DNA of 64,000 nucleotides, taken from NCBI RefSeq assembly GCF_018402175.1, contig NZ_JAGYJK010000008.1, positions 1 to 64,000 on the forward strand. The letters run 5' to 3'. Position 1 is the first letter of the stretch. Each line of letters starts with the position of its first letter. The notes under the pieces are model-generated. The model was not told where the DNA came from. It saw only the letters and a program-made list of their open reading frames with translations, and made no database searches. This DNA is from Yoonia sp. Its GTDB lineage: Bacteria > Pseudomonadota > Alphaproteobacteria > Rhodobacterales > Rhodobacteraceae. The translations under genes were made by a program, and so were the position numbers. Below, piece by piece: positions 35,056 to 43,470 of the stretch.

Positions 35056-38000
35056 ATGTCTTTTTATACAGCCTTGACCGGACTTAACGGCGCACAATCC
35101 GATATTTCGGCAACATCGAACAACATTGCCAACGTGGGTACGACCGGTTTCAAACGGTCGCGCGCGGAATTCGGCGATATTTTCGCAACTTCACCGTTGC
35201 AGAACTCATCATCATCGATCGGTTCCGGCGCAATTCTGAAGGGCGTGAAGCAGCAGTTCACACAGGGTAACATCGCTTCGTCGTTGAACGCGCTTGATAT
35301 GGCGATTTCGGGGCAAGGGTTTTTCGCGCTCAAGCCCAGCCTGACATCGACGCAGGTGGTCTATACGCGTAACGGGTCGTTTAACGTCGACAACAACCGG
35401 AACGTCGTGGACAGCTCGGGGCAGTTCCTGCTGGCCTATCCGGTCAACGAAGACGGATCGGTCACCGCCAAGGATATCGACAGCGCTTCTCCGCTGCGGT
35501 TGCCGGTGACATCGGGCGATCCAAAGGCGACGTCGTTGGTTGATCTCACGGTGAACGTGCCAGCCAGCGCCGAGGTGGTGACGGACAAGGAAAAGTTCGC
35601 AGACGCCTATGCCTTTGATCCCAATGATCCAGAAAGTTTCACCAACTCGACATCGTTCACGATCTTCGACGATCTGGGCAACCCGACGATTGCGACCGTC
35701 TATTTCATCAAGACCCAGCGCGCGACGGCCGAAGATCCGACCAACAAGTTCGAAACCCGCCTTGTCATCAATGACGAGATCGTCCCGCCTGATCTGGTCC
35801 CCGCTGTGACCAGATCCAACGAACAGATCTTTATCGACCGGTTTGGAAACCAGACAACAACCGTGCCGGACGCGAGCTATACGTTAGAGCAAAAAAGTTC
35901 GCCGCTTTACAAACTCGATCAGCAGAGGGACCGCGCCCCGTCGCAACCCGCAGCCCTGACGGGGCAGGCGAGCAGCTTCAACTTCGGGGATGAGGGAACC
36001 GGCGAAATCGAGATTATCACTGATCCGATGCAATTCGGGGCAACCTACGAGGCAAATCCGGATGCCAATCAGGGTGCTTATTGGGGCCGCGATTTTCTGC
36101 TGGTCAATATCGACGATGGCACACGCCCCGTCAGCATTGATGTCCGGGCCGGCCGATATAATGCCGAGCAATTGGCAGCAGAGGTCGAACGGGCAATCAA
36201 CGAAGCCCATGACGATGCCCGCAAGATCGAGATCCAGAAAGGCGCGGACGACAAGATTTCCATCCAGCTGTTCCAACCAGGTGCATCCGGCGAAACCCCG
36301 GTTCGGGGCACGCCGCTTCAGGTTGACCTGCTGCAACCATCTTTTATTTCGATCCAGGCCGGACTGGATTTGGCAGAGAGCACGTCACCGAATTTCGATC
36401 TTGATGTCTTTCTTGCCCATGCCCAAATCCGCCTGAACGCAGCATTGAACAGCGAACCGGCCTTCGTGCCCGGAGCGTCGGACAAACAATTTGCGCAGTT
36501 GACCGGTAGCACCAAGATTTCGGCGCCACCAACAGATCCTGAAGTTTTCAGTTTCGATTACACCACGCGCGATCTTGGTGTGACAACAGTAACTAGTACC
36601 TCAGGCAAGTTTAACGTCGCCTATAAAAGTGGAAGGTTCACGGTTTCAGATTTGGATGCCGCTATACAGGCGCCTGTGGCCGGTGCTTTGACGATTAGTT
36701 TTTCTGGCTCGACACTAGGGGATCTGACGGTTGATATCACAAATGCCAAGAGCGAAATAGACGTATTGGATGCTATTGAAGACGCGCTTGACGGGCCGGC
36801 TGTTTTCGGAACTTCGCTTAAGGTCAGTTCTACTGCAGTTAGCGCTGCAAAAGCGGCAGCTGATGTTGGCGCCAAAATAACTTCAGTTGCTAATCCGGCT
36901 GCTCCGACAGATGCAGAGATCGCCACCCAGCAAGCCGCTTTGGCCAGCGCAGTTACTACAGCCGCGGGTGCCGTTGGTGCCAAAATAGCTATAGTTGCTG
37001 ATAATGCTGCTCCGACAGCTGCAGAGATCGCCACCGAGAAAACTGCTTTGGCCAGCGCAGTTAGCACAGCTGAACTCGCCATCAGTGGGGCATTTACTCT
37101 CACCACACCCTTACTTCCCACTGCTCCATCACCTACAGAGATTAATGCCGAGACCGGCGCCTTGAAGGCTGCGGGAGATGCTGCAGTAATTGCTGCTGGC
37201 GATGCGACTGCATTGTTCTATGACACGCCGAATGGGGTTTTCGCAGGTACTGGTTTATCGTCATCACCTGCTGCCCTCGCATACAACAGCTTTGTCGCAT
37301 TAAATTTTGTTACTTTGGCCACCACACTGACCGCTGCTGAAACTGCTGAGACAGGCTTCGCTACCCTGACCAAAGCACTGACTGATGCTGAAACCGCTGA
37401 ATCAGACTTCGATGCTTTGGTTGCAATACTGAACGGTAATGTCAGAGATTTTGCGATCACAAAGCAACGTCATTTGGGCTATACCAATGTCGGGAACAGG
37501 CCAACCGTCGGGGTGTATGACCAAAAGCTAGGCATATCGACGGCTACTGACGCCATCAGCCTGGATTCGCAAAACAATCGCTTGCTGATCAAAATGGGCC
37601 TTGGCCTTGGCGCATCGCTCACTGTGGATTCTACAGTCATTCTCATGGGAGCGAATGAGGACGCAGAAGCGTTGAATGGCCGCAGCTTTCGGATCACCGC
37701 CATTAAGGGCGATGAGATCGAAATTGCGACGAGTGGTATGGGGCTACCAGAAACCGATATAGATATTGCTGGAACGGATTACTATATCTTGGCCGGACGA
37801 TCCTCTGAGGTAGAGGCCTATTTCGAAGGTGCGGCCCTTGAGGTGGCGGGATCAGCCACGAGTTTCAACAATCAGCGGCTCGTCGTGCGCGAAACGGATG
37901 CCGCGCGCCATGCGTATACTGACGCCGAGTTGAAAACAGACTTTGGTCTTAATATCTTTGGTACTTTTACCGGGAACGTGACAGGTTCGAATGCAACGAG

Positions 38001-39618
38001 TACTGCGCTAGGTCTCGACACCCCGATCGCTGCTATGGCTTGGGTCGATGAGTTGAACGCGCCCATTAAAGTTGCTTATGATGCGGCGACGCAAAGCGTT
38101 GTTTTCAATGTTGATCACACGACATTGGGCCCCGGCGGCGCAATCAGCAACTTGTCCGCGATACAGGTCTCGTCCTCCAGCAATTCCGGTGTGAACGCCT
38201 TCGGTCTGGCGGGAACTTCGTCCCCAAGGGTCGAGATCACCAGCGCAACCAGTGTCCGCGGTCAGCCATTTGTCTTTGACGGGGCAAGCCAAGGGGATGG
38301 CCCAACGCGGTTCGGGGCCAAGGTCAGCTATGACCGTGAGGCGCGCGCCTTTACCTTTGAGAGCGGCACAACTGGAGAGGCGATTGCACAGGACAAGGCA
38401 CTGGGCGTGCCGACGGCGCAGAAAGCCTCGAACATTCAGGTTGGTCGGTATGAAATTGATCCGACGACGAAGTCCGCCAAAATCGAGCCAGGTGCTGTCG
38501 ATCTGGCCTCGCGTGTCTTGGCGAAGGGTGAAAACGACCTGATGGGTGTCGGCGGCAGCAAAAGTGTCAGCTTTGCGGCAGGGAAAGGCCTGCAATCGCT
38601 TCCGGCGCGTGCGATCGGTGCGCCGGCGACGGACCCATTGAATTCTAATCCTGTTTTCCTGAACCCAGCGAACAGAGAGACGACATTCAACGTATCGGTC
38701 AACGGCATCAACGCGGTGATCGACATTCCGGGCGGCAATTACATCGGTTCGACCTTGGCCGAGCGGCTTCAGGAACGGATCAACCAGATGCAAGATCCCG
38801 TCACCGGCAGGACCATCGGCGGCGTAACCGTGCGGTATCAGCCGGACGACAACAACTTTGTCTTTACCACGGGGACAACGGGCAGTGATTCCACCATCCG
38901 GGTACGTGGGCCTGCGAAGCTGGGGCTTGATGATGTTCCACTTGGTATCGGCAGCGTGCCGACGATCGCCAACCTTGTTCAGGCCACCAATGAAAACGGT
39001 GTGCCGCTGTTCGTCAACGAAAATGGCGATATCGTCGATTCGGAACCGGACAATCTGGTCGAGGGTTATTTCCCGCTGTATCTGAACGAAGGTGAATTGA
39101 CGTTTGACAAGACGGGCCGGTTGATTAGTCCGCAGGGCTTGACCCGCTACGAGGCCCAGACAGAGACATTCTCGATCTCGCTTGATATCGATTACAGTGC
39201 CTCGTCGCAGTTGGCGACGCCATTCGTGGTCAACAACCTTGAACAGAACGGCTTCACATCCGGTCGTCTGGACGGGTTGAGCATTGACGCCACGGGCCTG
39301 TTGCGTGCCAACTACACCAACGGCCAGAACAAGCCCCTCGGCAAGATCGTGATGGCAAACTTCAACAACCAGAATGGCTTGAAACAGGTCGGCAATGCGA
39401 CATTCGTACAGACCGCATCGTCTGGTGATCCCATCATCGGGGAAGCCGGGACCGAAGGTTTCGGGTCGATCCAATCCGGTTCGCTGGAACGGTCGAACGT
39501 GGATATCACCGAAGAGCTGGTGAACCTCATCACCGCGCAGCGTAACTTCCAAGCGGCGTCCAAGGCTATCGAAACATCGACCCAGCTGACACAGACGATC
39601 ATCAACATCCGTACCTAA
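35056..39618 (+). CDS. flgE: Giant flagellar hook protein FlgE
   Basis: 1520 residues, three to four times the usual 400-450. The N-terminus (MSFYTALTGLNGAQSDISATSNNIANVGTTGFKRS, in two blocks) and the C-terminus (GSLERSNVDITEELVNLITAQRNFQAASKAI) are normal FlgE D0/D1 parts. A flagellar hook FlgE domain lies at about 80-230. The extra thousand residues lie in the surface-exposed middle. Residues about 495-810 are Ala/Thr-rich and contain two 36-residue repeats. Around this part the DNA looks visibly less GC-rich. AAGGA precedes the ATG, and the frame is open throughout. The insert probably forms extra domains on the hook surface. Confidence 0.93.
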   Translation: MSFYTALTGLNGAQSDISATSNNIANVGTTGFKRSRAEFGDIFATSPLQNSSSSIGSGAILKGVKQQFTQGNIASSLNALDMAISGQGFFALKPSLTSTQVVYTRNGSFNVDNNRNVVDSSGQFLLAYPVNEDGSVTAKDIDSASPLRLPVTSGDPKATSLVDLTVNVPASAEVVTDKEKFADAYAFDPNDPESFTNSTSFTIFDDLGNPTIATVYFIKTQRATAEDPTNKFETRLVINDEIVPPDLVPAVTRSNEQIFIDRFGNQTTTVPDASYTLEQKSSPLYKLDQQRDRAPSQPAALTGQASSFNFGDEGTGEIEIITDPMQFGATYEANPDANQGAYWGRDFLLVNIDDGTRPVSIDVRAGRYNAEQLAAEVERAINEAHDDARKIEIQKGADDKISIQLFQPGASGETPVRGTPLQVDLLQPSFISIQAGLDLAESTSPNFDLDVFLAHAQIRLNAALNSEPAFVPGASDKQFAQLTGSTKISAPPTDPEVFSFDYTTRDLGVTTVTSTSGKFNVAYKSGRFTVSDLDAAIQAPVAGALTISFSGSTLGDLTVDITNAKSEIDVLDAIEDALDGPAVFGTSLKVSSTAVSAAKAAADVGAKITSVANPAAPTDAEIATQQAALASAVTTAAGAVGAKIAIVADNAAPTAAEIATEKTALASAVSTAELAISGAFTLTTPLLPTAPSPTEINAETGALKAAGDAAVIAAGDATALFYDTPNGVFAGTGLSSSPAALAYNSFVALNFVTLATTLTAAETAETGFATLTKALTDAETAESDFDALVAILNGNVRDFAITKQRHLGYTNVGNRPTVGVYDQKLGISTATDAISLDSQNNRLLIKMGLGLGASLTVDSTVILMGANEDAEALNGRSFRITAIKGDEIEIATSGMGLPETDIDIAGTDYYILAGRSSEVEAYFEGAALEVAGSATSFNNQRLVVRETDAARHAYTDAELKTDFGLNIFGTFTGNVTGSNATSTALGLDTPIAAMAWVDELNAPIKVAYDAATQSVVFNVDHTTLGPGGAISNLSAIQVSSSSNSGVNAFGLAGTSSPRVEITSATSVRGQPFVFDGASQGDGPTRFGAKVSYDREARAFTFESGTTGEAIAQDKALGVPTAQKASNIQVGRYEIDPTTKSAKIEPGAVDLASRVLAKGENDLMGVGGSKSVSFAAGKGLQSLPARAIGAPATDPLNSNPVFLNPANRETTFNVSVNGINAVIDIPGGNYIGSTLAERLQERINQMQDPVTGRTIGGVTVRYQPDDNNFVFTTGTTGSDSTIRVRGPAKLGLDDVPLGIGSVPTIANLVQATNENGVPLFVNENGDIVDSEPDNLVEGYFPLYLNEGELTFDKTGRLISPQGLTRYEAQTETFSISLDIDYSASSQLATPFVVNNLEQNGFTSGRLDGLSIDATGLLRANYTNGQNKPLGKIVMANFNNQNGLKQVGNATFVQTASSGDPIIGEAGTEGFGSIQSGSLERSNVDITEELVNLITAQRNFQAASKAIETSTQLTQTIINIRT
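36865..37080 (+). repeat. Two tandem 108-base repeats inside flgE
   Basis: Copies begin at 36865 and 36973 and encode related 36-residue units (VGAKI..VA..AAPT.AEIAT...ALASAV). They differ at several codons, so the duplication is not very recent. A looser Ala/Glu-rich echo (LTAAETAETGF, LTDAETAESDF) follows near 37330-37410. Confidence 0.75.
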
Positions 39619-39625
39619 GGGGCCT

Positions 39626-39657
39626 GAGGGTCGGTCTATTTCCATAGACTGACCCTC
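39626..39657 (+). terminator. Strong hairpin between flgE and flgF
   Basis: GAGGGTC-G-GTCTA pairs with TAGAC-T-GACCCTC, a 13-bp stem with one G-T pair and a 6-base loop. It sits just after the flgE stop and has no T-run, so it may act as an mRNA-stabilising or partial stop structure inside the operon. Confidence 0.6.
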
Positions 39658-39675
39658 GCATTCAAGGAAATCTGC

Positions 39676-40437
39676 ATGGATCGCAACATTCATATTGCAC
39701 TGAATAACCTGCGCAACATCTCGTCCGAGTTGCGTGTGAATGCACAGAATATGGCAAATGCGAATGTGCCGGGCTTTCGCGCTGATCTGAATGTGACGCG
39801 CGAGGCAAGTTTTCTAACGCCGTTCGACCAGTTCCGTTCGCGTGTCTACAGTCAGGAAGCCTCTCAGTCGCTGTTCTCTACCGATGAGGGTGGGCTACAG
39901 AACACCGAAGCGGAAATGGATCTTGCCATTCAGGGTCAGGGATATTTCTATATATCACCCAGCAGCGGAGGCGACACAGCCTTGTCGCGGCGCGGCGACC
40001 TGTCGTTCGACCTCGACCGATTTGTGGTCGATGGTGCGGGTAACAAACTGCTTGATGTCGCATTGAACCCGATCCAGCTTCCTCCGACGCGGCGGATCGT
40101 GGTGGAAGAGACCGGCCAGATCCAGATGGAGCTTCTCGACGCGCCAGAGGGCACGTTTGTTGCCGGTCCGATCATCGCAACATCGCAGGCTGACGGCGTT
40201 GTTCTTTCAAAGTCACCTGATGGGCATATCCGTCCGGTTGGCCAAGCCGACCTGCCTGAACCTGATCAACGGGCGCGGTTGACCCAAGGTTTCTTGGAAA
40301 ACAGCAATGTGGATACCATCGGATCTTTGATCCAGAACATCGAGAGCCAGCGGCAGTTTGAAATGAGCGTTAAGTTCATCGCGCTTGCACAAGAAATCGA
40401 CGAAGGCGGCACGCGGATCATGCGCCTGCCTGGCTAA
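39676..40437 (+). CDS. flgF: Flagellar basal-body rod protein FlgF
   Basis: 253-residue proximal rod protein of the FlgF/G family: NNLRNISSELRVNAQNMANANVPGF at the N-terminus, MDLAIQGQGYFYI near 77, and the C-terminal GFLENSNVDTIGSLIQNIESQRQFEM helix. AAGGA precedes the ATG. It follows flgE after a hairpin. Confidence 0.93.
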   Translation: MDRNIHIALNNLRNISSELRVNAQNMANANVPGFRADLNVTREASFLTPFDQFRSRVYSQEASQSLFSTDEGGLQNTEAEMDLAIQGQGYFYISPSSGGDTALSRRGDLSFDLDRFVVDGAGNKLLDVALNPIQLPPTRRIVVEETGQIQMELLDAPEGTFVAGPIIATSQADGVVLSKSPDGHIRPVGQADLPEPDQRARLTQGFLENSNVDTIGSLIQNIESQRQFEMSVKFIALAQEIDEGGTRIMRLPG

Positions 40438-40457
40438 TTCAGCCCAGGTTTCCGGGT

Positions 40458-40472
40458 TGGCACATTGATTGC
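40458..40472 (+). promoter_or_regulatory. Sigma54 promoter before flgG
   Basis: TGGCAC-ATTGA-TTGC is an exact -24/-12 element 35 bases before the flgG ATG, with a predicted start near 40484. It gives flgG-flgL an internal start separate from flgB-flgF. Confidence 0.85.
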
Positions 40473-40506
40473 AAACATCCTGATAACGATTATTCAGGAG
40501 CCGACC

Positions 40507-41292
40507 ATGACCAACGCAATGCATGTCGCAAAGACCGGGTTAAACGCGCAGCAAACGCGCATGCAGGTCATTGCCAACAACTTGGCAAACTTGAACACAG
40601 TTGGTTTCAAAAGCGACCGGGTGAATTTCGAAAGCCTGCTCTATCAGGTCAAGCGTTCTGGTGGCGACCAAACATCCGAAGGAACAGCACTGACCTCTGC
40701 GCTCGCATTAGGTACAGGGGTACGAGCGGTAAACACCCAAAAGCTTTATACGCAGGGCGGTATGGTGAACACGGACAATTCCTTTGATCTGGCGATCGAA
40801 GGACAAGGGTTTTTCCAGGTTCTGATGCCTGATGGCCGCGTCGGCTATACCCGCAACGGGTCTTTCTCGCGGAGCGCTGATGGTACGATGACCACGGCAA
40901 GTGGCTATGTGGTCCAGCCGGAAATTCGGATTCCCGCCGATGCAACCGAGGTGAATATATCGCAAGATGGTTTGGTGACTGTGCGTCAGGCCGGTGAGGA
41001 GGAAGCGCAAGAGGTTGGTCAGCTGACCATCGCGTCCTTTGCCAATCCGCGCGGATTGCAGCCCATAGGAGAGAGCTTTGTGACCCAAACGCAGGCCAGT
41101 GGTGCCCCGACTGTCGCGGCGCCACAGGCACAGGGATTGGGAAAGCTCATGCAGGGTGCGCTGGAAGGTTCAAACGTGAATGTTGTTCAGCAGCTCGTTG
41201 AAATGATCGAGACGCAAAGAGCTTATGAAGTCAGTTCAAAGGCGATCAGCTCTTCGGATGAAATGATGCGCTACATTTCCAATAATCTGTAG
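40507..41292 (+). CDS. flgG: Flagellar distal rod protein FlgG
   Basis: 261 residues from the ATG at 40507, with CAGGAG upstream. Typical N-terminus MHVAKTGLNAQQTRMQVIAN, GFKSDRVNFESLLYQ, EGQGFFQV and RNGSFSRSADG in the middle. The C-terminal EGSNVNVVQQLVEMIETQRAYEVSSKAI is conserved. Forms the distal rod crossing the peptidoglycan. Frame intact. Confidence 0.96.
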   Translation: MTNAMHVAKTGLNAQQTRMQVIANNLANLNTVGFKSDRVNFESLLYQVKRSGGDQTSEGTALTSALALGTGVRAVNTQKLYTQGGMVNTDNSFDLAIEGQGFFQVLMPDGRVGYTRNGSFSRSADGTMTTASGYVVQPEIRIPADATEVNISQDGLVTVRQAGEEEAQEVGQLTIASFANPRGLQPIGESFVTQTQASGAPTVAAPQAQGLGKLMQGALEGSNVNVVQQLVEMIETQRAYEVSSKAISSSDEMMRYISNNL

Positions 41293-41302
41293 AGATAAGA
41301 TA

Positions 41303-41951
41303 ATGTTCATATTCCGCGTCTTGACCCTTTTTGCACTGTTGCTCCTTGCAGCCTGTTCAACCTATGTGGAAGATGAGGCGAGTGCGCAGTTTCAGCCTGT
41401 ACTGCCGGATAGTACTTATAATAGCTGGCCCGTCCAACGGCAGTATTTATCACCCCGGCGTGTCTGGGCTTTTTGCCGTGGAGCAACGCGCATCAAAGGT
41501 TGGAGATGTTCTGACCGTCGCATTGAACGAGTCGTTTCAGGCGACAAAGTCGCAAACTGCCAGTGCTGATAAATCGGATACTACCACTGCGAACCTTCCT
41601 AGGTTCATTAGCCCCAACGATCCGGAATTCGGTATGACCCAATCTTTTGCAGGGTCTGGTGCTGCCGCACAATCGAACACCTTCACCGGCCTGGTCACGG
41701 TGAGCGTGGTGCGGGTTTTTCCGAATGGCAATCTTCAGATTCTCGGGCAGAAAAAGCTGACGTTGAACAGCGGCGATGAATATGTGCGCGTCAGTGGGAT
41801 CGTCCGGCGCAGTGACATCAGCCCTGCGAATATTGTCAGCTCGAATCGACTTGCCAATGCAGAGATCACATATACCGGCGCTGGTGATATCGCCGACACG
41901 TCCAAACGCGGGTTGTTTTCACGCGCTGTGTCCAGTTTGAACTTGATCTAG
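41303..41951 (+). pseudogene. flgH: Flagellar L-ring protein FlgH, frameshifted
   Basis: FlgH is the outer-membrane L-ring lipoprotein. The first part reads MFIFRVLTLFALLLLAACST, a clear lipobox signal, and continues to about 41430. The body (GSIYHPGVSGLFAVEQRAS, VGDVLTVALNE, then FPNGNLQILGQKKLTLN and VSGIVRRSDISP) lies one frame over. Removing one C from CCC at 41429-41431 restores a normal protein of 215 residues. As it stands, translation would end after the lipoprotein head. Unless there is a sequence error or a slippage event, no L ring can form. Confidence 0.85.
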
Positions 41952-41960
41952 GGGGCCGTA

Positions 41961-43094
41961 ATGCGCTGCATACGATTACTCTTGATCGGTCTTTTGGCTG
42001 TCACGATCAGCATGTGGTCCAGCATCGCGCAGGCGGACAGGGTCAAGGATATCGCAGCCCTGGCGGGCGTGCGGTCAAACCAGTTGGTTGGCTACGGTTT
42101 GGTTGTCGGTTTGTCCGGTACCGGTGACGGTGACCTGGGGATTACGCTGCAATCGTTGCAATCAATGGTGTCGCGGTTTGGTATGGTGACAGAGCTGGAG
42201 GGTCTGGATGGATCAAACGCAGCCGCAGTGATTGTTACAGCGGACCTACCAGCCTTTATCAAGCCCGGGCAGACGCTGGATGTGACCGTATCGACCTTGG
42301 GCCCTTCAGAATCGTTGCGTGGTGGCACGCTTTTGCTGACACCCTTGCTGGGCGTTGATGGCGAGACTTATGCGCTGGCCCAGGGAAATCTGGTCGTAGG
42401 TGGCTTGGGCGTCTCAGGCGAAGACGGTTCCTCCCTGACGGTGAATGTTCCAACGGTCGGCCGCGTGCCGCAGGGCGCGACGGTCGAACGTTTGGTCGAG
42501 AATGCGTTCATCACAAATGAATATATGGTTCTCAACCTGCACCGCCCCGATTTTTCAACTGCAAGCAATGTTGCCGAGGCCATCAATGTGATCTTCGGCG
42601 GGGGCACCGCCGTGCCGATTGATGCGTCTTCGATCCGTGTGCAAGCGCCCTCTGACCCCGAGCAAAAGGTGTCCTTTGCCAGCCTGATCGAACAGGTCGA
42701 GGTCCAGCCAGGAGCACCGCCCGCGCAAGTCATCGTGAATTCACGTACGGGCACTGTTGTGATCGGGGGCAATGTCAATGTCACGCCTGCCGTCATCACG
42801 CATGGCAGCCTGACCGTCCGCATCCGCGAAGACCCGCAGGCCGTGCCGCAAAGCGAAACAATCGTTGCTGATGGTGTTGTGATCAATACTCCGGCAGCGC
42901 CCGTTGTAACCCCAGACAGCGCGATCACTGTGGATGAACCGGAGGCGCGCGCTTTTCTTTTCGACCCAGGTGTTAACCTTAGCGATGTGGTTGATTCAAT
43001 TAACGCAATAGGTGCTACGCCGTCCGATCTTGTGGCTATCCTAGAGGCACTAAGGGCCGCTGGCGCTTTGCGCGCGCAGCTTATTATCATCTGA
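41961..43094 (+). CDS. flgI: Flagellar P-ring protein FlgI
   Basis: Periplasmic P-ring subunit around the rod in the peptidoglycan. 377 residues: signal peptide about 1-25 (ending SIAQA), then [34 protein letters not shown] and ending [20 protein letters not shown]. Length is normal. It follows flgH by 9 bases. Confidence 0.96.
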   Translation: MRCIRLLLIGLLAVTISMWSSIAQADRVKDIAALAGVRSNQLVGYGLVVGLSGTGDGDLGITLQSLQSMVSRFGMVTELEGLDGSNAAAVIVTADLPAFIKPGQTLDVTVSTLGPSESLRGGTLLLTPLLGVDGETYALAQGNLVVGGLGVSGEDGSSLTVNVPTVGRVPQGATVERLVENAFITNEYMVLNLHRPDFSTASNVAEAINVIFGGGTAVPIDASSIRVQAPSDPEQKVSFASLIEQVEVQPGAPPAQVIVNSRTGTVVIGGNVNVTPAVITHGSLTVRIREDPQAVPQSETIVADGVVINTPAAPVVTPDSAITVDEPEARAFLFDPGVNLSDVVDSINAIGATPSDLVAILEALRAAGALRAQLIII

Positions 43095-43130
43095 ACGAAG
43101 AACTGTGCCGCAAGAAAACGAGGCTATGTT

Positions 43131-43470
43131 ATGAATCCCATCGAGTCCTTCTGCGTTCAATCTGGCTGCGGATGCTGCGTTTCAAAGCGAGCAGTCCACG
43201 TCTTTGAAACGTGATTCAAGGTTGGAGACGCCTGAACAGCTTGCGGCGGTTGCCGAACAGTTTGAGGCAATTTTTGTAAAAGCCATTTTATCTTCTGCGC
43301 GTTCGGCGGAATTGTCTGATCCTTTGCTAAATAGTGAGGGACAAAAGACGTTTACTCAGATGCTAGATGCTGAATACGCCGGGGCACTGGCGCAGCGAGA
43401 ATCTCTTGGCATCGCAGATGCTATCGTGCGGCAGTTTCAAAACAGAGTACGGAATGGAGACGCAGATTAA
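43131..43470 (+). pseudogene. flgJ: Short FlgJ rod-cap protein, frameshifted near its start
   Basis: An ATG at 43131 begins MNPIES. The natural continuation AFNLAADAAFQSEQ lies one frame over and runs through TPEQLAAVAEQFEAIFVKAIL and EYAGALAQRESLGIAD to 43470. Removing one T at 43149-43150 gives a clean 112-residue FlgJ N-terminal rod-scaffold domain. The muramidase domain of enterobacterial FlgJ is absent, as in several alphaproteobacteria, where a separate lytic enzyme is used. An internal TTG at 43204 could restart translation but would drop the conserved start. Confidence 0.8.

Noticed and set aside
38008..39693. A 561-residue open frame opposite the 3' part of flgE
   Set aside because: Arg/Gly/Val-rich reverse-strand shadow. 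The FlgE C-terminus on the plus strand is clear.
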